Origin: Pseudomonas saxonica
Lineage (GTDB): Bacteria > Pseudomonadota > Gammaproteobacteria > Pseudomonadales > Pseudomonadaceae
DNA length: 64,000 nt
Assembly: GCF_007858365.1 (NCBI RefSeq)
Contig: NZ_VFIO01000007.1
Span: 186,001 to 250,000 of the forward strand
Reading direction: 5' to 3'
The notes beneath the pieces were generated by a model that did not search any database, was not told where the DNA came from, and was given only the letters and a program-made list of their open reading frames with translations. A program made the translations under genes and the position numbers. Positions 35,212 through 42,839 of this stretch are shown here, piece by piece; within the stretch, counting starts at the first letter, position 1, and every line of letters begins with the position of its first letter.

Positions 35212-35669
35212 GCCGCAACCTTTTGCTGGCTCCAGGCGCCGACTGCTTCAAAGATCCGCGCTGCGTGATCTTCTTCGAGCGATATCGACTCTGGAATAGC
35301 GATCCACCCCGAGGCCACCATCTGGTTTTGGTTGGCTGCGTCTCGCAGTTGCTTGTAGCAATGCTCGATTACGTCCTCCAGATGGTCGGAGAGATAGACA
35401 CCATCAGGCGCCACCTCAATGGATTTGCTGTAGCGTTCACCGCGAGCATCAATACAGAGAGCGCTGAGGTAGATCGTCCAGCGGTGGGCGATGCCGCACA
35501 CAGCCTGCCCAATTTTCCCAGGAGCGATATTCTTCAGCGATTTGTAATTGATCATGCCCTGGCGGCCGCTGGGGTCGATGCTCACTACTGCGACGTGGTT
35601 GGCGGCCAGCAGTGCTCGGCATGATCGGTCGATCCGGGCCTTGAGGTTATGCGGTTTACGTTTACTCAT
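35208..35669 (-). CDS. Phage hypothetical protein
   Basis: The 153-residue protein begins MSKRKPHNLKARIDRSCRAL and contains AVVSIDPSGRQGMINYKSL. I recall related proteins next to phage YqaJ exonucleases, but no function. Its ATG shares one base with the exonuclease stop, so it belongs to the recombination operon. Confidence 0.7.
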   Translation of the reverse strand: MSKRKPHNLKARIDRSCRALLAANHVAVVSIDPSGRQGMINYKSLKNIAPGKIGQAVCGIAHRWTIYLSALCIDARGERYSKSIEVAPDGVYLSDHLEDVIEHCYKQLRDAANQNQMVASGWIAIPESISLEEDHAARIFEAVGAWSQQKVAA

Positions 35670-37312
35670 TATGCGGCCACCTTCACCAGCCTCACGCCGG
35701 CCATGCTGAACTCGGCGCCCAGGTCCGTGACAAGGGCGTCGAGATTTTCCCAATCCACTTTCAGCATCGAGATTGGGGCTTGGCCGAAGGCGACAGCCTT
35801 GATCAAAGCATCTAAGTCGTAGACGTCAGCCTGCATCGCTACAGTTTGAGTGGTTTGCGTTGCGGTGGGCTTCTGGGCTGCCTGTGATACCAGAGCGGCT
35901 CTGGTCGGGGCCGACGTCGCGACAGGTGCAGACTGAACTACAGGTTCGACGACGGCGGCGGCTTTGGCTTCATCCTCGATCCGTTGCAGCTCTTCGTTTC
36001 GAATCCTCGTCCGAGTGGCTTCTGCTGTCACTTGTTCGGCTTTCTGATGGTCAGCGATTCGCACCTTTATCAGCGCCACAAGATCGTCGTTGGCCTTCAA
36101 CACAAGCTGCTGGAGGTCATTGAACAAAAACGTGTGGTCTACGGCGAGTTCGCCATAGCTGGCAAGGTTGGCGCGAATGCTGTCACCGATCTGACTGGCG
36201 GCAATCTTGGCCCGTGCCAACTCAGAGTCGGCGGCGTCGCGCAGGCTGCTGATCGATTTCTTACCCTTGATGGCGCCGGCGAAGTCGGCAGGAACGACCG
36301 GCATGCGGACCTTTCCGTCCAGCGAGGTGTTGATTTGGTCTATGTGCGCCTGCAACGATTTCGCGGCAATCATGACGATATCTTCGCGGATGCTCACCTT
36401 GCGGGCCTTCACCAGCTTGTCGAGCATAAGGCGCTTTGCGCGCGCCTCGGCGCTGATCTCGTCGATGGTTCGGAAAAGGGCGTCGATACTTTCGGTCTGG
36501 CTCAGCGCATGTTGTTTGGCCGCGGCCAACCGCTCTTCGACGTCACCGCACCATTTGACGGTCTTCTCGGCGTCGGCAAAGTGCTGATCCGTTTCCAACT
36601 CGGTGTTAATCGACGCGAAGACAGCCAGCGAGTGAACCTTGAACTGCTCCAGATTGCTGGCGGTGACCATGCCGGTGACTTCGATGCGTAGCGCTGGAAG
36701 GCTATCCGGCTTCTTGCCAACCGTTTCGGGCACGACCTCGGTCGGAGTAAAGTCGAGCAAATCGGCTTGGAACTGCTTCCAGCCGGCAACGAGTGTCGCG
36801 GCGCGGCCGGGCACTGGCGTGTATTCCATCGACACGAAGTTGTCTTCTGTGCCGTCGGAGCAAACGAAGATCACTTTCTCGGCACCGCTCACCAACAGCT
36901 GCTGCTCGAGCTGCCAGTAATAGTGCGGGTCAAGGTTCCCAGCCAGCACATCGGCGGCGAGCTGTTCGTTCCACATTTTGTGCTCGAACAGCGTTTCGCC
37001 GAGCATGGTGCAGCCGTCGAGCGAGGCGAGCAGGTCGCCGTGAGTTCCGACAATGGGGAACAGGTCTTCGCCGATCCGACCTTCCAGAATTGGACGAGCC
37101 ATCGCTTCAGCTTCGTGGCCTTTGTCGAACAGGTATTTCTGCACCCACCACGACACATCGCGGTCGAGGCCGGTCTTTTTGGCGCTGAGCAGTTCGGTGC
37201 GCTTCATCTGCTTCGAAGCACCCATCATGGCCGGCGCCTCGGAGGCGGTGAGGTAGTTGGAGCGGAGCGCATGCCAGGCTTCGGAGCCCTGAGCGACGTT
37301 ATGGATTTTCAT
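35669..37312 (-). CDS. YqaJ-type phage exonuclease
   Basis: This lambda-exonuclease-like 5'-3' enzyme makes single-stranded ends for RecT annealing. The 547-residue protein has an N-terminal YqaJ nuclease domain (about 1-200): QGSEAWHALRSNYLTASEA, GHEAEAMARPILE, LLASLDGCTMLGE with the metal-binding Asp, and FEHKMW with the Glu-x-Lys pair. The C-terminal 300 residues are helical and coiled, longer than in typical family members. It overlaps recT by four bases. Confidence 0.88.
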   Translation of the reverse strand: MKIHNVAQGSEAWHALRSNYLTASEAPAMMGASKQMKRTELLSAKKTGLDRDVSWWVQKYLFDKGHEAEAMARPILEGRIGEDLFPIVGTHGDLLASLDGCTMLGETLFEHKMWNEQLAADVLAGNLDPHYYWQLEQQLLVSGAEKVIFVCSDGTEDNFVSMEYTPVPGRAATLVAGWKQFQADLLDFTPTEVVPETVGKKPDSLPALRIEVTGMVTASNLEQFKVHSLAVFASINTELETDQHFADAEKTVKWCGDVEERLAAAKQHALSQTESIDALFRTIDEISAEARAKRLMLDKLVKARKVSIREDIVMIAAKSLQAHIDQINTSLDGKVRMPVVPADFAGAIKGKKSISSLRDAADSELARAKIAASQIGDSIRANLASYGELAVDHTFLFNDLQQLVLKANDDLVALIKVRIADHQKAEQVTAEATRTRIRNEELQRIEDEAKAAAVVEPVVQSAPVATSAPTRAALVSQAAQKPTATQTTQTVAMQADVYDLDALIKAVAFGQAPISMLKVDWENLDALVTDLGAEFSMAGVRLVKVAA

Positions 37313-38199
37313 TCTTGCTCTCCTTCAATGGGGGCTAGCGCTTTGATCTTTGCGATCTGTTCTTCGCTCAGTGTGAATTTGCTGCTGACGGTTGCAATCA
37401 GGTGGTCAGGTGCTGACCTTCCGGAGTCGACCGCTACGCGCCACTTGGGCAGGTTCTCGGCAAACTTGTCGTCGGGGTAGGGTGGAAGCTCTGCGGTGGC
37501 CCGGCCCTTAGGCGGCGAGACATCGCGGATAACCGGGGCGGCTTCTTCGAGTTCGTCCGGGCTGTACACGCCGAGTATCACATCAGGGCAATACAGGCGC
37601 GACCAGCGCTTGGTGGCGAGGTAGGCCAGCTGCTGGCGAGGATCATCAGCCCACAGCGTGCTGTTGCGGGTGCGGGCCTGTGCCAGCAGTAACTCAAGAA
37701 CGCGGGGCTCATCTTCGCCGCGGAAGGTGGCCCAAACTTTGACGCCCAGGCCTTCCTCGTCTTCGAGTTTCCAGCCTGGCTGACGGTATTGTTTGCCTTC
37801 GCTATTGGTCTTGATGTCGAACTTGCCGATCACCTTTTCCCAAGTGCCGTACCACTCGTAGTGCAGGCGATCCAGAACCGGTGCGCAGGTGGTGATAACT
37901 GCATTCACAAGCTGGGCTTCGTAGCCGAGCACGCCATTCACCAGGTGCGTTTTCTGCGCAACTGCAAAGGGGTTCATTTTCCACTGCATTGATTGCATGA
38001 CGACCGCCAGGCAATCCGCCGAGTTACCGTTGAAATGCTTCGGTACCGTGGCGCGGCCGGTGGCCATGACGTCGGCAAGGCGCATCATCTTGTCCAAGCT
38101 GTCGCCATCGAGCACCAGAGCGCTGGTACTGGTCGCAGCATTAGGGAGAATGTGCAAGGTTTGTTCGTGCGCCACCGGCGCCACGCTTTGTGCGGACAT
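37309..38199 (-). CDS. recT: RecT-family single-strand annealing protein
   Basis: The protein anneals single-stranded DNA to complementary strands during phage recombination. The 296-residue sequence keeps RecT core motifs: NPFAVAQKTHLVNGVLGYEAQLVNAV (quoted only in part: VNGVLGYEAQLV), LRYQ-like region replaced by WYGTWEKV, and YLATKRWSRLYCPDVILGVY. It pairs with the YqaJ exonuclease, the standard two-gene recombination unit. Confidence 0.9.
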   Translation of the reverse strand: MSAQSVAPVAHEQTLHILPNAATSTSALVLDGDSLDKMMRLADVMATGRATVPKHFNGNSADCLAVVMQSMQWKMNPFAVAQKTHLVNGVLGYEAQLVNAVITTCAPVLDRLHYEWYGTWEKVIGKFDIKTNSEGKQYRQPGWKLEDEEGLGVKVWATFRGEDEPRVLELLLAQARTRNSTLWADDPRQQLAYLATKRWSRLYCPDVILGVYSPDELEEAAPVIRDVSPPKGRATAELPPYPDDKFAENLPKWRVAVDSGRSAPDHLIATVSSKFTLSEEQIAKIKALAPIEGEQE

Positions 38200-38244
38200 G
38201 ACAGTTCCTTGCCGCGCACTGGCGCAGCTTTCGAAAGATTTGTG

Positions 38245-38361
38245 CTATTGAGGGATTGGCGCCGAGAGGGCGCCGAACAACATGAGTGCGGTGCAGGTAC
38301 CGAGTGCGAAGAAAGAGCTGCGCCAGAATACGAAGCGTCTGGCGCGTTGTCGGACTGTCAT
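38245..38361 (-). CDS. Tiny membrane protein
   Basis: The 38-residue protein reads MTVRQRARRFVFWRSS, then FFALGTCTALMLFGALSAP: a basic start and one membrane helix. Its ATG overlaps the upstream stop (ATGA at 38358-38361). It lies 45 bases before recT. The function is unknown, and it is too short for routine gene finders. Confidence 0.6.
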   Translation of the reverse strand: MTVRQRARRFVFWRSSFFALGTCTALMLFGALSAPIPQ

Positions 38362-38804
38362 GCTGCATCTGCCTTACGCTGTTCCGCTAGGTCAGCGGCG
38401 CGATCAGAGTCCAGCTCTTCTGCGCGAGCCCGACCATACTCATTTGCGTGAGGTCGGATCAGCGTTTCAGCGACGTCGTGCAATGCAGTTGGATGGTTCC
38501 CTTTAGGCTGTCCAAGCGCTGCAATGGCGAGGTCATAAATTAGGCTGCGCGCTCGACGGCCATCGGCGATGACTTCGCAGATCATTCGCTCAATCGGATA
38601 CTCACGGTTGTCGGTCAGCAGCGGAGCGATGTGTTCCTGCGCGCCAAGGTGTTCGGCCAGCGCTTCCCACAACGACTGCGGAGTGACCAGGGCAACTGAT
38701 TTGCGATGCGCTCGGGGCGCCGTGACATTGTCGCCGCAGATCAGCGAATTGATTGCATCGTGGAGCCAATCCGGCCCTTCTGGCGTATCGAGAAAATCAG
38801 TCAT
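38358..38804 (-). CDS. Phage hypothetical protein
   Basis: The 148-residue acidic protein has no recognised domain; it starts MTDFLDTPEGPDWLHDAINSL (abridged) and ends in a helical, charged tail (RARAEELDSDRAADLAEQRK). It is coupled by ATGA overlaps to genes on both sides. Confidence 0.65.
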   Translation of the reverse strand: MTDFLDTPEGPDWLHDAINSLICGDNVTAPRAHRKSVALVTPQSLWEALAEHLGAQEHIAPLLTDNREYPIERMICEVIADGRRARSLIYDLAIAALGQPKGNHPTALHDVAETLIRPHANEYGRARAEELDSDRAADLAEQRKADAA

Positions 38805-39052
38805 GATTCGCTTCCTTCCAGGCGTCGAGCAAGTGCGCAGGCTTCGTTATGGTGGCGGCGAAATCCCATGACCTTACCCGTACGGCTGTCCACCACATGG
38901 AAGAAGTCGCGTCCCGCCGGCTTCACTGTCATCCGGTAGGGGACCACCGGCGCCGGCCGCCCAATCAGCCTGAAGAAATCGTTAGTGGCGATGCGGGATC
39001 GCTGATGCAAGCCGTCGACAATGTCGCGGCGCGATTGAATACTTTGATGCAT
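38801..39052 (-). CDS. Phage hypothetical protein
   Basis: The 83-residue basic protein has the stretch GRDFFHVVDSRTGKVMGFRR, a small beta-rich domain seen in several phage proteins of unknown role. It is the upstream partner of 38358-38804 through an ATGA overlap. Confidence 0.65.
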   Translation of the reverse strand: MHQSIQSRRDIVDGLHQRSRIATNDFFRLIGRPAPVVPYRMTVKPAGRDFFHVVDSRTGKVMGFRRHHNEACALARRLEGSES

Positions 39053-39232
39053 GGTCGCCTCCAGAGTGGCGGTATGAATTCAACAAATTTCGGATGCACC
39101 CATCTGTTCCGCTGGTTGCCATTAGGCGCGGAAGTGAATGCATGCGAGTGATTTCGGGGGTAGGGCGGAAGGAATATTTCGCTAAGGTGCCAACGGCTGG
39201 CTATCAAGCCAGTCCGTCAGCGAAATGAAGCT

Positions 39233-39367
39233 TTACTCAACGATGCAGATCCAGCGGTGATTTTGTCGATACGGGGCGCGGGTGAAATGGACATCTGAAA
39301 CCAGTTGTAGGCCATGCTTTTGTAACTCTTCGGTCAGTTGTACGAGTGTCTCTGCTTGGATAGTCAT
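39233..39367 (-). CDS. Tiny phage protein
   Basis: The 44-residue protein reads MTIQAETLVQLTEELQKHG, then LQLVSDVHFTRAPYRQNHRW. GAGGT lies before ATG 39367. No function is recognised. The flanking 39053-39232 shows nothing. Confidence 0.55.
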   Translation of the reverse strand: MTIQAETLVQLTEELQKHGLQLVSDVHFTRAPYRQNHRWICIVE

Positions 39368-39610
39368 TGCTGTTACCTCGTCAGATTTACTGCGTTCATA
39401 ATTCTTGACTGAGCTAGCCGCTTACTAATTCAAATTTTCTTCAACCTTGATTGATGAATGGTCGCATCGGAGCGTGATCTGCCTAAACTTACTCCGGCAT
39501 GCCGGTTGTCCGGGGAACCTTCCGGCCTGCGTTTCAGATCGATGCGACCTCCCGTGAGGGATCGGGCAGTTAGCGACAGGCTGTCGTTGGCGCTGGTTTT
39601 TTGTTGCTAC

Positions 39611-39796
39611 TTAGGCCGCGCTTTCAGTCTCGCGCTCCGTCTGAATCCGCTTCCAAATCTCTTCCCGATGCACCGCAACATCTTCCGGCGCGACGATTCC
39701 GATCTTCACTTGCTGACCGCTAACGCTCAGCACCTGGATGCTGATGTCGTCGTTGATGCGGATGGTTTCGCCTACGCGGCGGGTGAGTATCAACAT
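39611..39796 (-). CDS. csrA: Phage-borne CsrA/RsmA-type RNA-binding regulator
   Basis: CsrA binds GGA motifs in mRNA leaders and represses or stabilises the message. The 61-residue protein has the complete fold: MLILTRRVGETIRI, VLSVSGQQVKIGIVAPEDV and VHREEIWKRI with the key Arg. CAAGGAGAAGG precedes ATG 39796. As first gene of the leftward early transcript it could retune host RsmA circuits. A 10-bp inverted repeat (39459-39468 with 39540-39549) lies downstream. Confidence 0.92.
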   Translation of the reverse strand: MLILTRRVGETIRINDDISIQVLSVSGQQVKIGIVAPEDVAVHREEIWKRIQTERETESAA

Positions 39797-40089
39797 GGTC
39801 CTTCTCCTTGTTGGTGGTTTTCCCAATGCACCCGGTTGCCCAGGTGCAGCAGTGAAAAATTCCATCCCATTACCGCCGGATTGAGCGGAGCGCACTGCTT
39901 GCCGGGTCATTCATACGGTTAAGGCATTTCGCCTTCGATCAGCCGTACAGGGTGTTCCTGTCGTGGGCGGGCTATCTGACCCGTCTAATCGCCGGTCGCC
40001 GGTAGAGGCAATGCGGTCTATTGGTATTACGTTTCTTGCGCAGGCTGTTAAAGAGCGGGTCGCTGCGGTGTGCTGCTGCGATGGAAGAA

Positions 40090-40132
40090 ACAATACCGCC
40101 GGTATTGCATGCCGGTCAATACCTCCGGTCAT
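40090..40132 (-). promoter_or_regulatory. PL-like promoter with two repressor operators
   Basis: On the minus strand TTGACC (40114-40119) and TATTGT (40090-40095) are 18 bases apart. Operator 1, the perfect 15-bp palindrome at 40092-40106 (AATACCG-C-CGGTATT), covers the -10 box. Operator 2 at 40118-40132 (AATACCTCCGGTCAT) touches the -35 box. Both match the operators beside the repressor gene at 43664-43727. Confidence 0.85.
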
Positions 40133-40151
40133 ATATTTTTGAGCGGGCGTA

Positions 40152-40174
40152 AAAAAGCCCGCACTGAGCGGGCT
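40152..40174 (-). terminator. Terminator, minus strand
   Basis: AGCCCGC arms with a short loop are followed on the minus strand by six T. It ends the gene at 40204-40749. Confidence 0.8.
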
Positions 40175-40203
40175 GCAATTTGAATTGTCTGTTTTGGGCT
40201 AAA

Positions 40204-40749
40204 TCAGCCTTTGTATGAGAGCTCGCCAAAAAAGGAGTGGTTCACTCTGATCAGTTTTAGCACCTCAACGGCTTCATTTTTTTTCTCGTAGGGGCCGATA
40301 ACCACTACTGCACCATCAGGGTTTTCGCAGGGCAGGCCTTCGTCGCTGACGATTTTCTGTGTTGCATCGAATTCCATACCTGGCCGGCAAGGTATGCGGA
40401 CTGTCCAGCCTGTAGCAGGAATTGAGCGCGTAGCCTGCTCGATATCTGCGCCACAATGCCTGCACTTGATGGCTGCATTCTTGATGGTTTCGGCGCACAG
40501 AGGGCAGGGTCGGGTGTCCGTCTGAGCCGGTATTGAAGCGGGCGAGACCGATACCTTGCCGCCAAAAATCACCATCATGATGCCCGCCAAGGCAATCATT
40601 CCCCCCACAATCGTATGTACCTGGCGATCAGCCATAAGCCCGAGGTTATTGACTCTGCCCATACCAGTGGAAACGGATACATCCATGTTCAGCGCGAATA
40701 TCATCCAGCAGAAACCCGCTATCAGAATGAAAATCCCGAAGCCTTTCAT
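40204..40749 (-). CDS. Membrane protein with zinc ribbon (lysogenic accessory gene)
   Basis: The 181-residue protein has two N-terminal membrane helices (about 2-20 and 45-65), a zinc ribbon CPLCAETIKNAAIKCRHC at about 82-99, and a C-terminal domain with GWTVRIPCRPG and GPYEKKNEAVEVLKLI that resembles a SPOR repeat. It is probably expressed from the lysogen. A run of ten G lies 62-71 bases upstream of the start. Confidence 0.7.
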   Translation of the reverse strand: MKGFGIFILIAGFCWMIFALNMDVSVSTGMGRVNNLGLMADRQVHTIVGGMIALAGIMMVIFGGKVSVSPASIPAQTDTRPCPLCAETIKNAAIKCRHCGADIEQATRSIPATGWTVRIPCRPGMEFDATQKIVSDEGLPCENPDGAVVVIGPYEKKNEAVEVLKLIRVNHSFFGELSYKG

Positions 40750-40862
40750 TGTGCCGCTCCTTAAAGTGATGCCGAACTCTACCATTCGTGGCGCACAGCC
40801 ACCATTGAGTGGGGGGGGGGCGGAGGATGCTTATTTGGGTCAAGAACTGCTAGACAGTCAAA

Positions 40863-40880
40863 AGCCCGCCGAGGCGGGCT
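40863..40880 (-). terminator. Terminator, minus strand
   Basis: AGCCCGCC and GCGGGCT arms with a tight loop are followed by a short T run on the minus strand. It ends the membrane gene at 40917-41363. Confidence 0.75.
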
Positions 40881-40916
40881 CTGATCAGGATCTTATAATC
40901 GTTTGAGCTTAATGCT

Positions 40917-41363
40917 TTACGACGTCACGCTGACGGTGCGATTGCGTTGCCAGCGTTGCATCAACCAGTAAACTCCGCCAGCAATGAGGAAATTGAACCA
41001 GCCCCACATCACGCAAGCGGCTGCAGTACTGAGAAAGAATACGGAGAAGTAGCGGACAACGATCTTTACCCAAGTCTCACAGTTCGCGGCTGATCGCCAT
41101 ATCCCTACGAATGTGACAAAGGCGTAGAGACCTACCGGAACGGCTACGCCGCGAATGGCTGCCAAAGTCCAGCCAGCGCCACTGCTTTGGTCCCCGCTCA
41201 ACACATACGACACGTAGGAACCGGCGATACCGAGCACAATAATTCCGCCAATCGCGCCAAACCCCCAAAATGCTTGGCTTACTGTGTATCTACCAGCGAA
41301 TAAATTTGTTTTTAACAATTTATGGCCAAACAGGCCGACCAAAATGGCCAGAACGATTCCCAT
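40917..41363 (-). CDS. Multi-pass membrane protein (lysogenic accessory gene)
   Basis: The 148-residue protein has about four hydrophobic helices and a basic C-terminus (QRWQRNRTVSV). No family is recognised. In this location, between repressor and PL with its own terminator, membrane proteins often affect superinfection, but nothing in the sequence proves that. Confidence 0.65.
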   Translation of the reverse strand: MGIVLAILVGLFGHKLLKTNLFAGRYTVSQAFWGFGAIGGIIVLGIAGSYVSYVLSGDQSSGAGWTLAAIRGVAVPVGLYAFVTFVGIWRSAANCETWVKIVVRYFSVFFLSTAAACVMWGWFNFLIAGGVYWLMQRWQRNRTVSVTS

Positions 41364-41594
41364 CTACTGCTCCCCGAGATTACGGCTAAGTGCCACTATA
41401 TGTGTCGGACAGACCATTTGAATCTTTAATGAGTGCGCAGAAAATTATGTACTCGCGCACTAAGTCCGATGGATTCAGCAGGGTAGAGCTGTGCTTGTGA
41501 GCTGAGGTGTCTCCGCACAAGAGGCGCGAAACGCTGTCGAGGTTGAGGGCAGAAACATGAAACTGGCGGGCTGGGCATCTGTCGCATAGAAAAG
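41364..41594. other. Gap without gene
   Basis: There is no credible ORF here; it probably contains the promoter of the membrane gene. The following 41595-41749 contains the structured element and the hemerythrin-gene terminator described separately. Confidence 0.4.
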
Positions 41595-41651
41595 GCCCGT
41601 CTGCGCAACAGGCGGGCTAACACCGAGAGGTTGGACCCTCTACTTGGTGTT
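41595..41651 (-). ncRNA. Possible structured small RNA with terminator
   Basis: Read on the minus strand, an interrupted stem (41619-41651: AACACC with GGTGTT, AGAGG with CCTCT) is followed directly by a terminator hairpin (41595-41617: GCCCG, CTG, loop, CAG, CGGGC) and a CTTTTC tail. No protein gene explains a terminator here, since the hemerythrin gene has its own at 41697-41718. It may be a small RNA or a processed tail. Confidence 0.4.
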
Positions 41652-41696
41652 TGGATTCTAGGCGGGGCGTGGAGGATTGCAAGGGAGATACAAGAA

Positions 41697-41718
41697 GCCC
41701 GGCGATGGGCCGGGCTCA
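41697..41718 (-). terminator. Terminator of the hemerythrin gene
   Basis: GCCCGGC arms around a short loop lie just past the stop on the minus strand, with a short T-rich tail. Confidence 0.65.
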
Positions 41719-41749
41719 TATGTTCGAGTTGTTTCTGTATAAGTATTAC

Positions 41750-42214
41750 CTACGCTGCTGCAAGAGTCTTTTTTAGAGAGGCTTTCATAGTCACCATTTC
41801 TTCACCTAGCTCTTCGAGTTTCGCCTGACCTAATAGCTTTTTGGCTTTGGGAAACATGTCTGTTTCCTCCTCTTCGATGTGATGCTCAAGCAGTTCCTTT
41901 ACCACCTTTACTCGTCCTGCAAATTCAGGTGATGTTGGATCGGTCTCTTTAAGGTCGGGAAGCACAAGTGAATCGACTGTCCGGTGCTCCTCTTTTGCCT
42001 CGTAATACATCTCCGCTTCGTCTTTACCGCCGGCTGCTTTAAAAGCTGGATAAAGGATTTCTTCCTCAAGTTGAGTATGAATAGTAATTTCCATCTCAAG
42101 TTTTTTTAGAAGATCGGAGCGTGTCTTGACTGCGCGATCAGTTGATTCGCTCAACTGGGTCAGTATGGCTTTAACTTTCTCATGGTCGGCTTTCAAAAGA
42201 TCAATGGCGTTCAT
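41750..42214 (-). CDS. Hemerythrin-like HHE-domain protein
   Basis: The 154-residue four-helix protein has the di-iron ligand pattern: DLLKADHEKVKAIL with the first His, TQLEEEILYPAF with Glu, KEEHRTVD with His, and ELLEHHIEEEETDMFPKA with His/Glu. Such proteins bind oxygen, nitric oxide or iron and often serve stress defence. It is cytoplasmic. ATG 42214 has GAGG upstream. It is a cargo gene, not a phage function. Confidence 0.88.
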   Translation of the reverse strand: MNAIDLLKADHEKVKAILTQLSESTDRAVKTRSDLLKKLEMEITIHTQLEEEILYPAFKAAGGKDEAEMYYEAKEEHRTVDSLVLPDLKETDPTSPEFAGRVKVVKELLEHHIEEEETDMFPKAKKLLGQAKLEELGEEMVTMKASLKKTLAAA

Positions 42215-42654
42215 TTGCTGCCTCACTATCACGGATGTTTTTCGCCAATCTCTGTCGGCGAGGTCTGCGTAGGTCTCGCATTAACTGTGCCATTGTTGAG
42301 GGAGTACTAAATTCTTATAAATCAGAGCGTTAGGTGTAATAGTGGCTATTGGCACTCATGCAGACTGCACGGCGTCGGCATTTGTATGATGCAATAAGCC
42401 ATGCTCATTGTTTCGGTACCTAGGATCGAATGAGTTACCGTGGATAGAGCTGGCACAGGTAACGAAGCGAACTACAACTAGACTGCCGACCACAACAATT
42501 GTTTCTTTGACGCATCCATGAACTGCTGAGTGCAGTGATATGGCATTTGGAAAGCAGGTGTTGCTTGATGGGAAAATAAAAACCTTTAAAGGAATCTTAT
42601 CTATGCAAAATGTCTTGGCCAATATTCGTTTTTTGAGACGCTCAAGCTACCTAG
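42215..42654. other. Gap between hemerythrin gene and repressor operon
   Basis: This 440-base region has lower GC than its surroundings. Two short open frames (42356-42622 minus, 42603-42674 plus) look unnatural. It should contain the hemerythrin promoter. Confidence 0.4.
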
Positions 42655-42831
42655 TCAGCCTCCCGCGCGCATAATTCCTCCCGGCTTCACCTCATCCGCA
42701 TACCCCGCCAGCCGATCCCCCCCAGCCTGAAACACGGCGCACATCTTCAGCTTTGCGGCGGATCACTTCAGGTCTGAGGCGATACCCCGCAGGTCGCGCT
42801 TGAGTTCTTGATTGGGCTTGGTGAGGGGCAT
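42655..42831 (-). pseudogene. Small phage gene downstream of CI with an in-frame TGA
   Basis: AGGAGG lies five bases before ATG 42831, nine bases past the CI stop. The frame reads MPLTKPNQELKRDLRGIASD, LK, then TGA (42763-42765), then SAAKLKMCAVFQAGGDRLAG, YADEVKPGGIMRAGG and stop at 42655. The part after the TGA resembles the C-terminus of small Pseudomonas phage proteins (I recall Y-A-D-E-V-x-P-G-G-x-x-R-A-G). Thus either a nonsense mutation or a 22-residue product. Confidence 0.6.
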
Positions 42832-42839
42832 GGAGCCTC

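Larger units (their letters stand above)
39797..40203. other. Long leader of the leftward early operon
   Basis: Between the PL promoter (about 40090-40119) and csrA lie some 290 bases without a credible gene. Such a leader could hold an antitermination (nut-like) site, but I cannot identify boxA/boxB with confidence. Confidence 0.4.

Noticed and set aside
41426..41719. Minus-strand ORF of 97 codons
   Set aside because: It runs through two terminator hairpins, is Arg/Ser/Pro-rich and has no ribosome site.
42356..42622. Minus-strand ORF of 88 codons between hemerythrin gene and repressor operon
   Set aside because: There is no ribosome site and no recognisable fold; it was left as a gap with a note.
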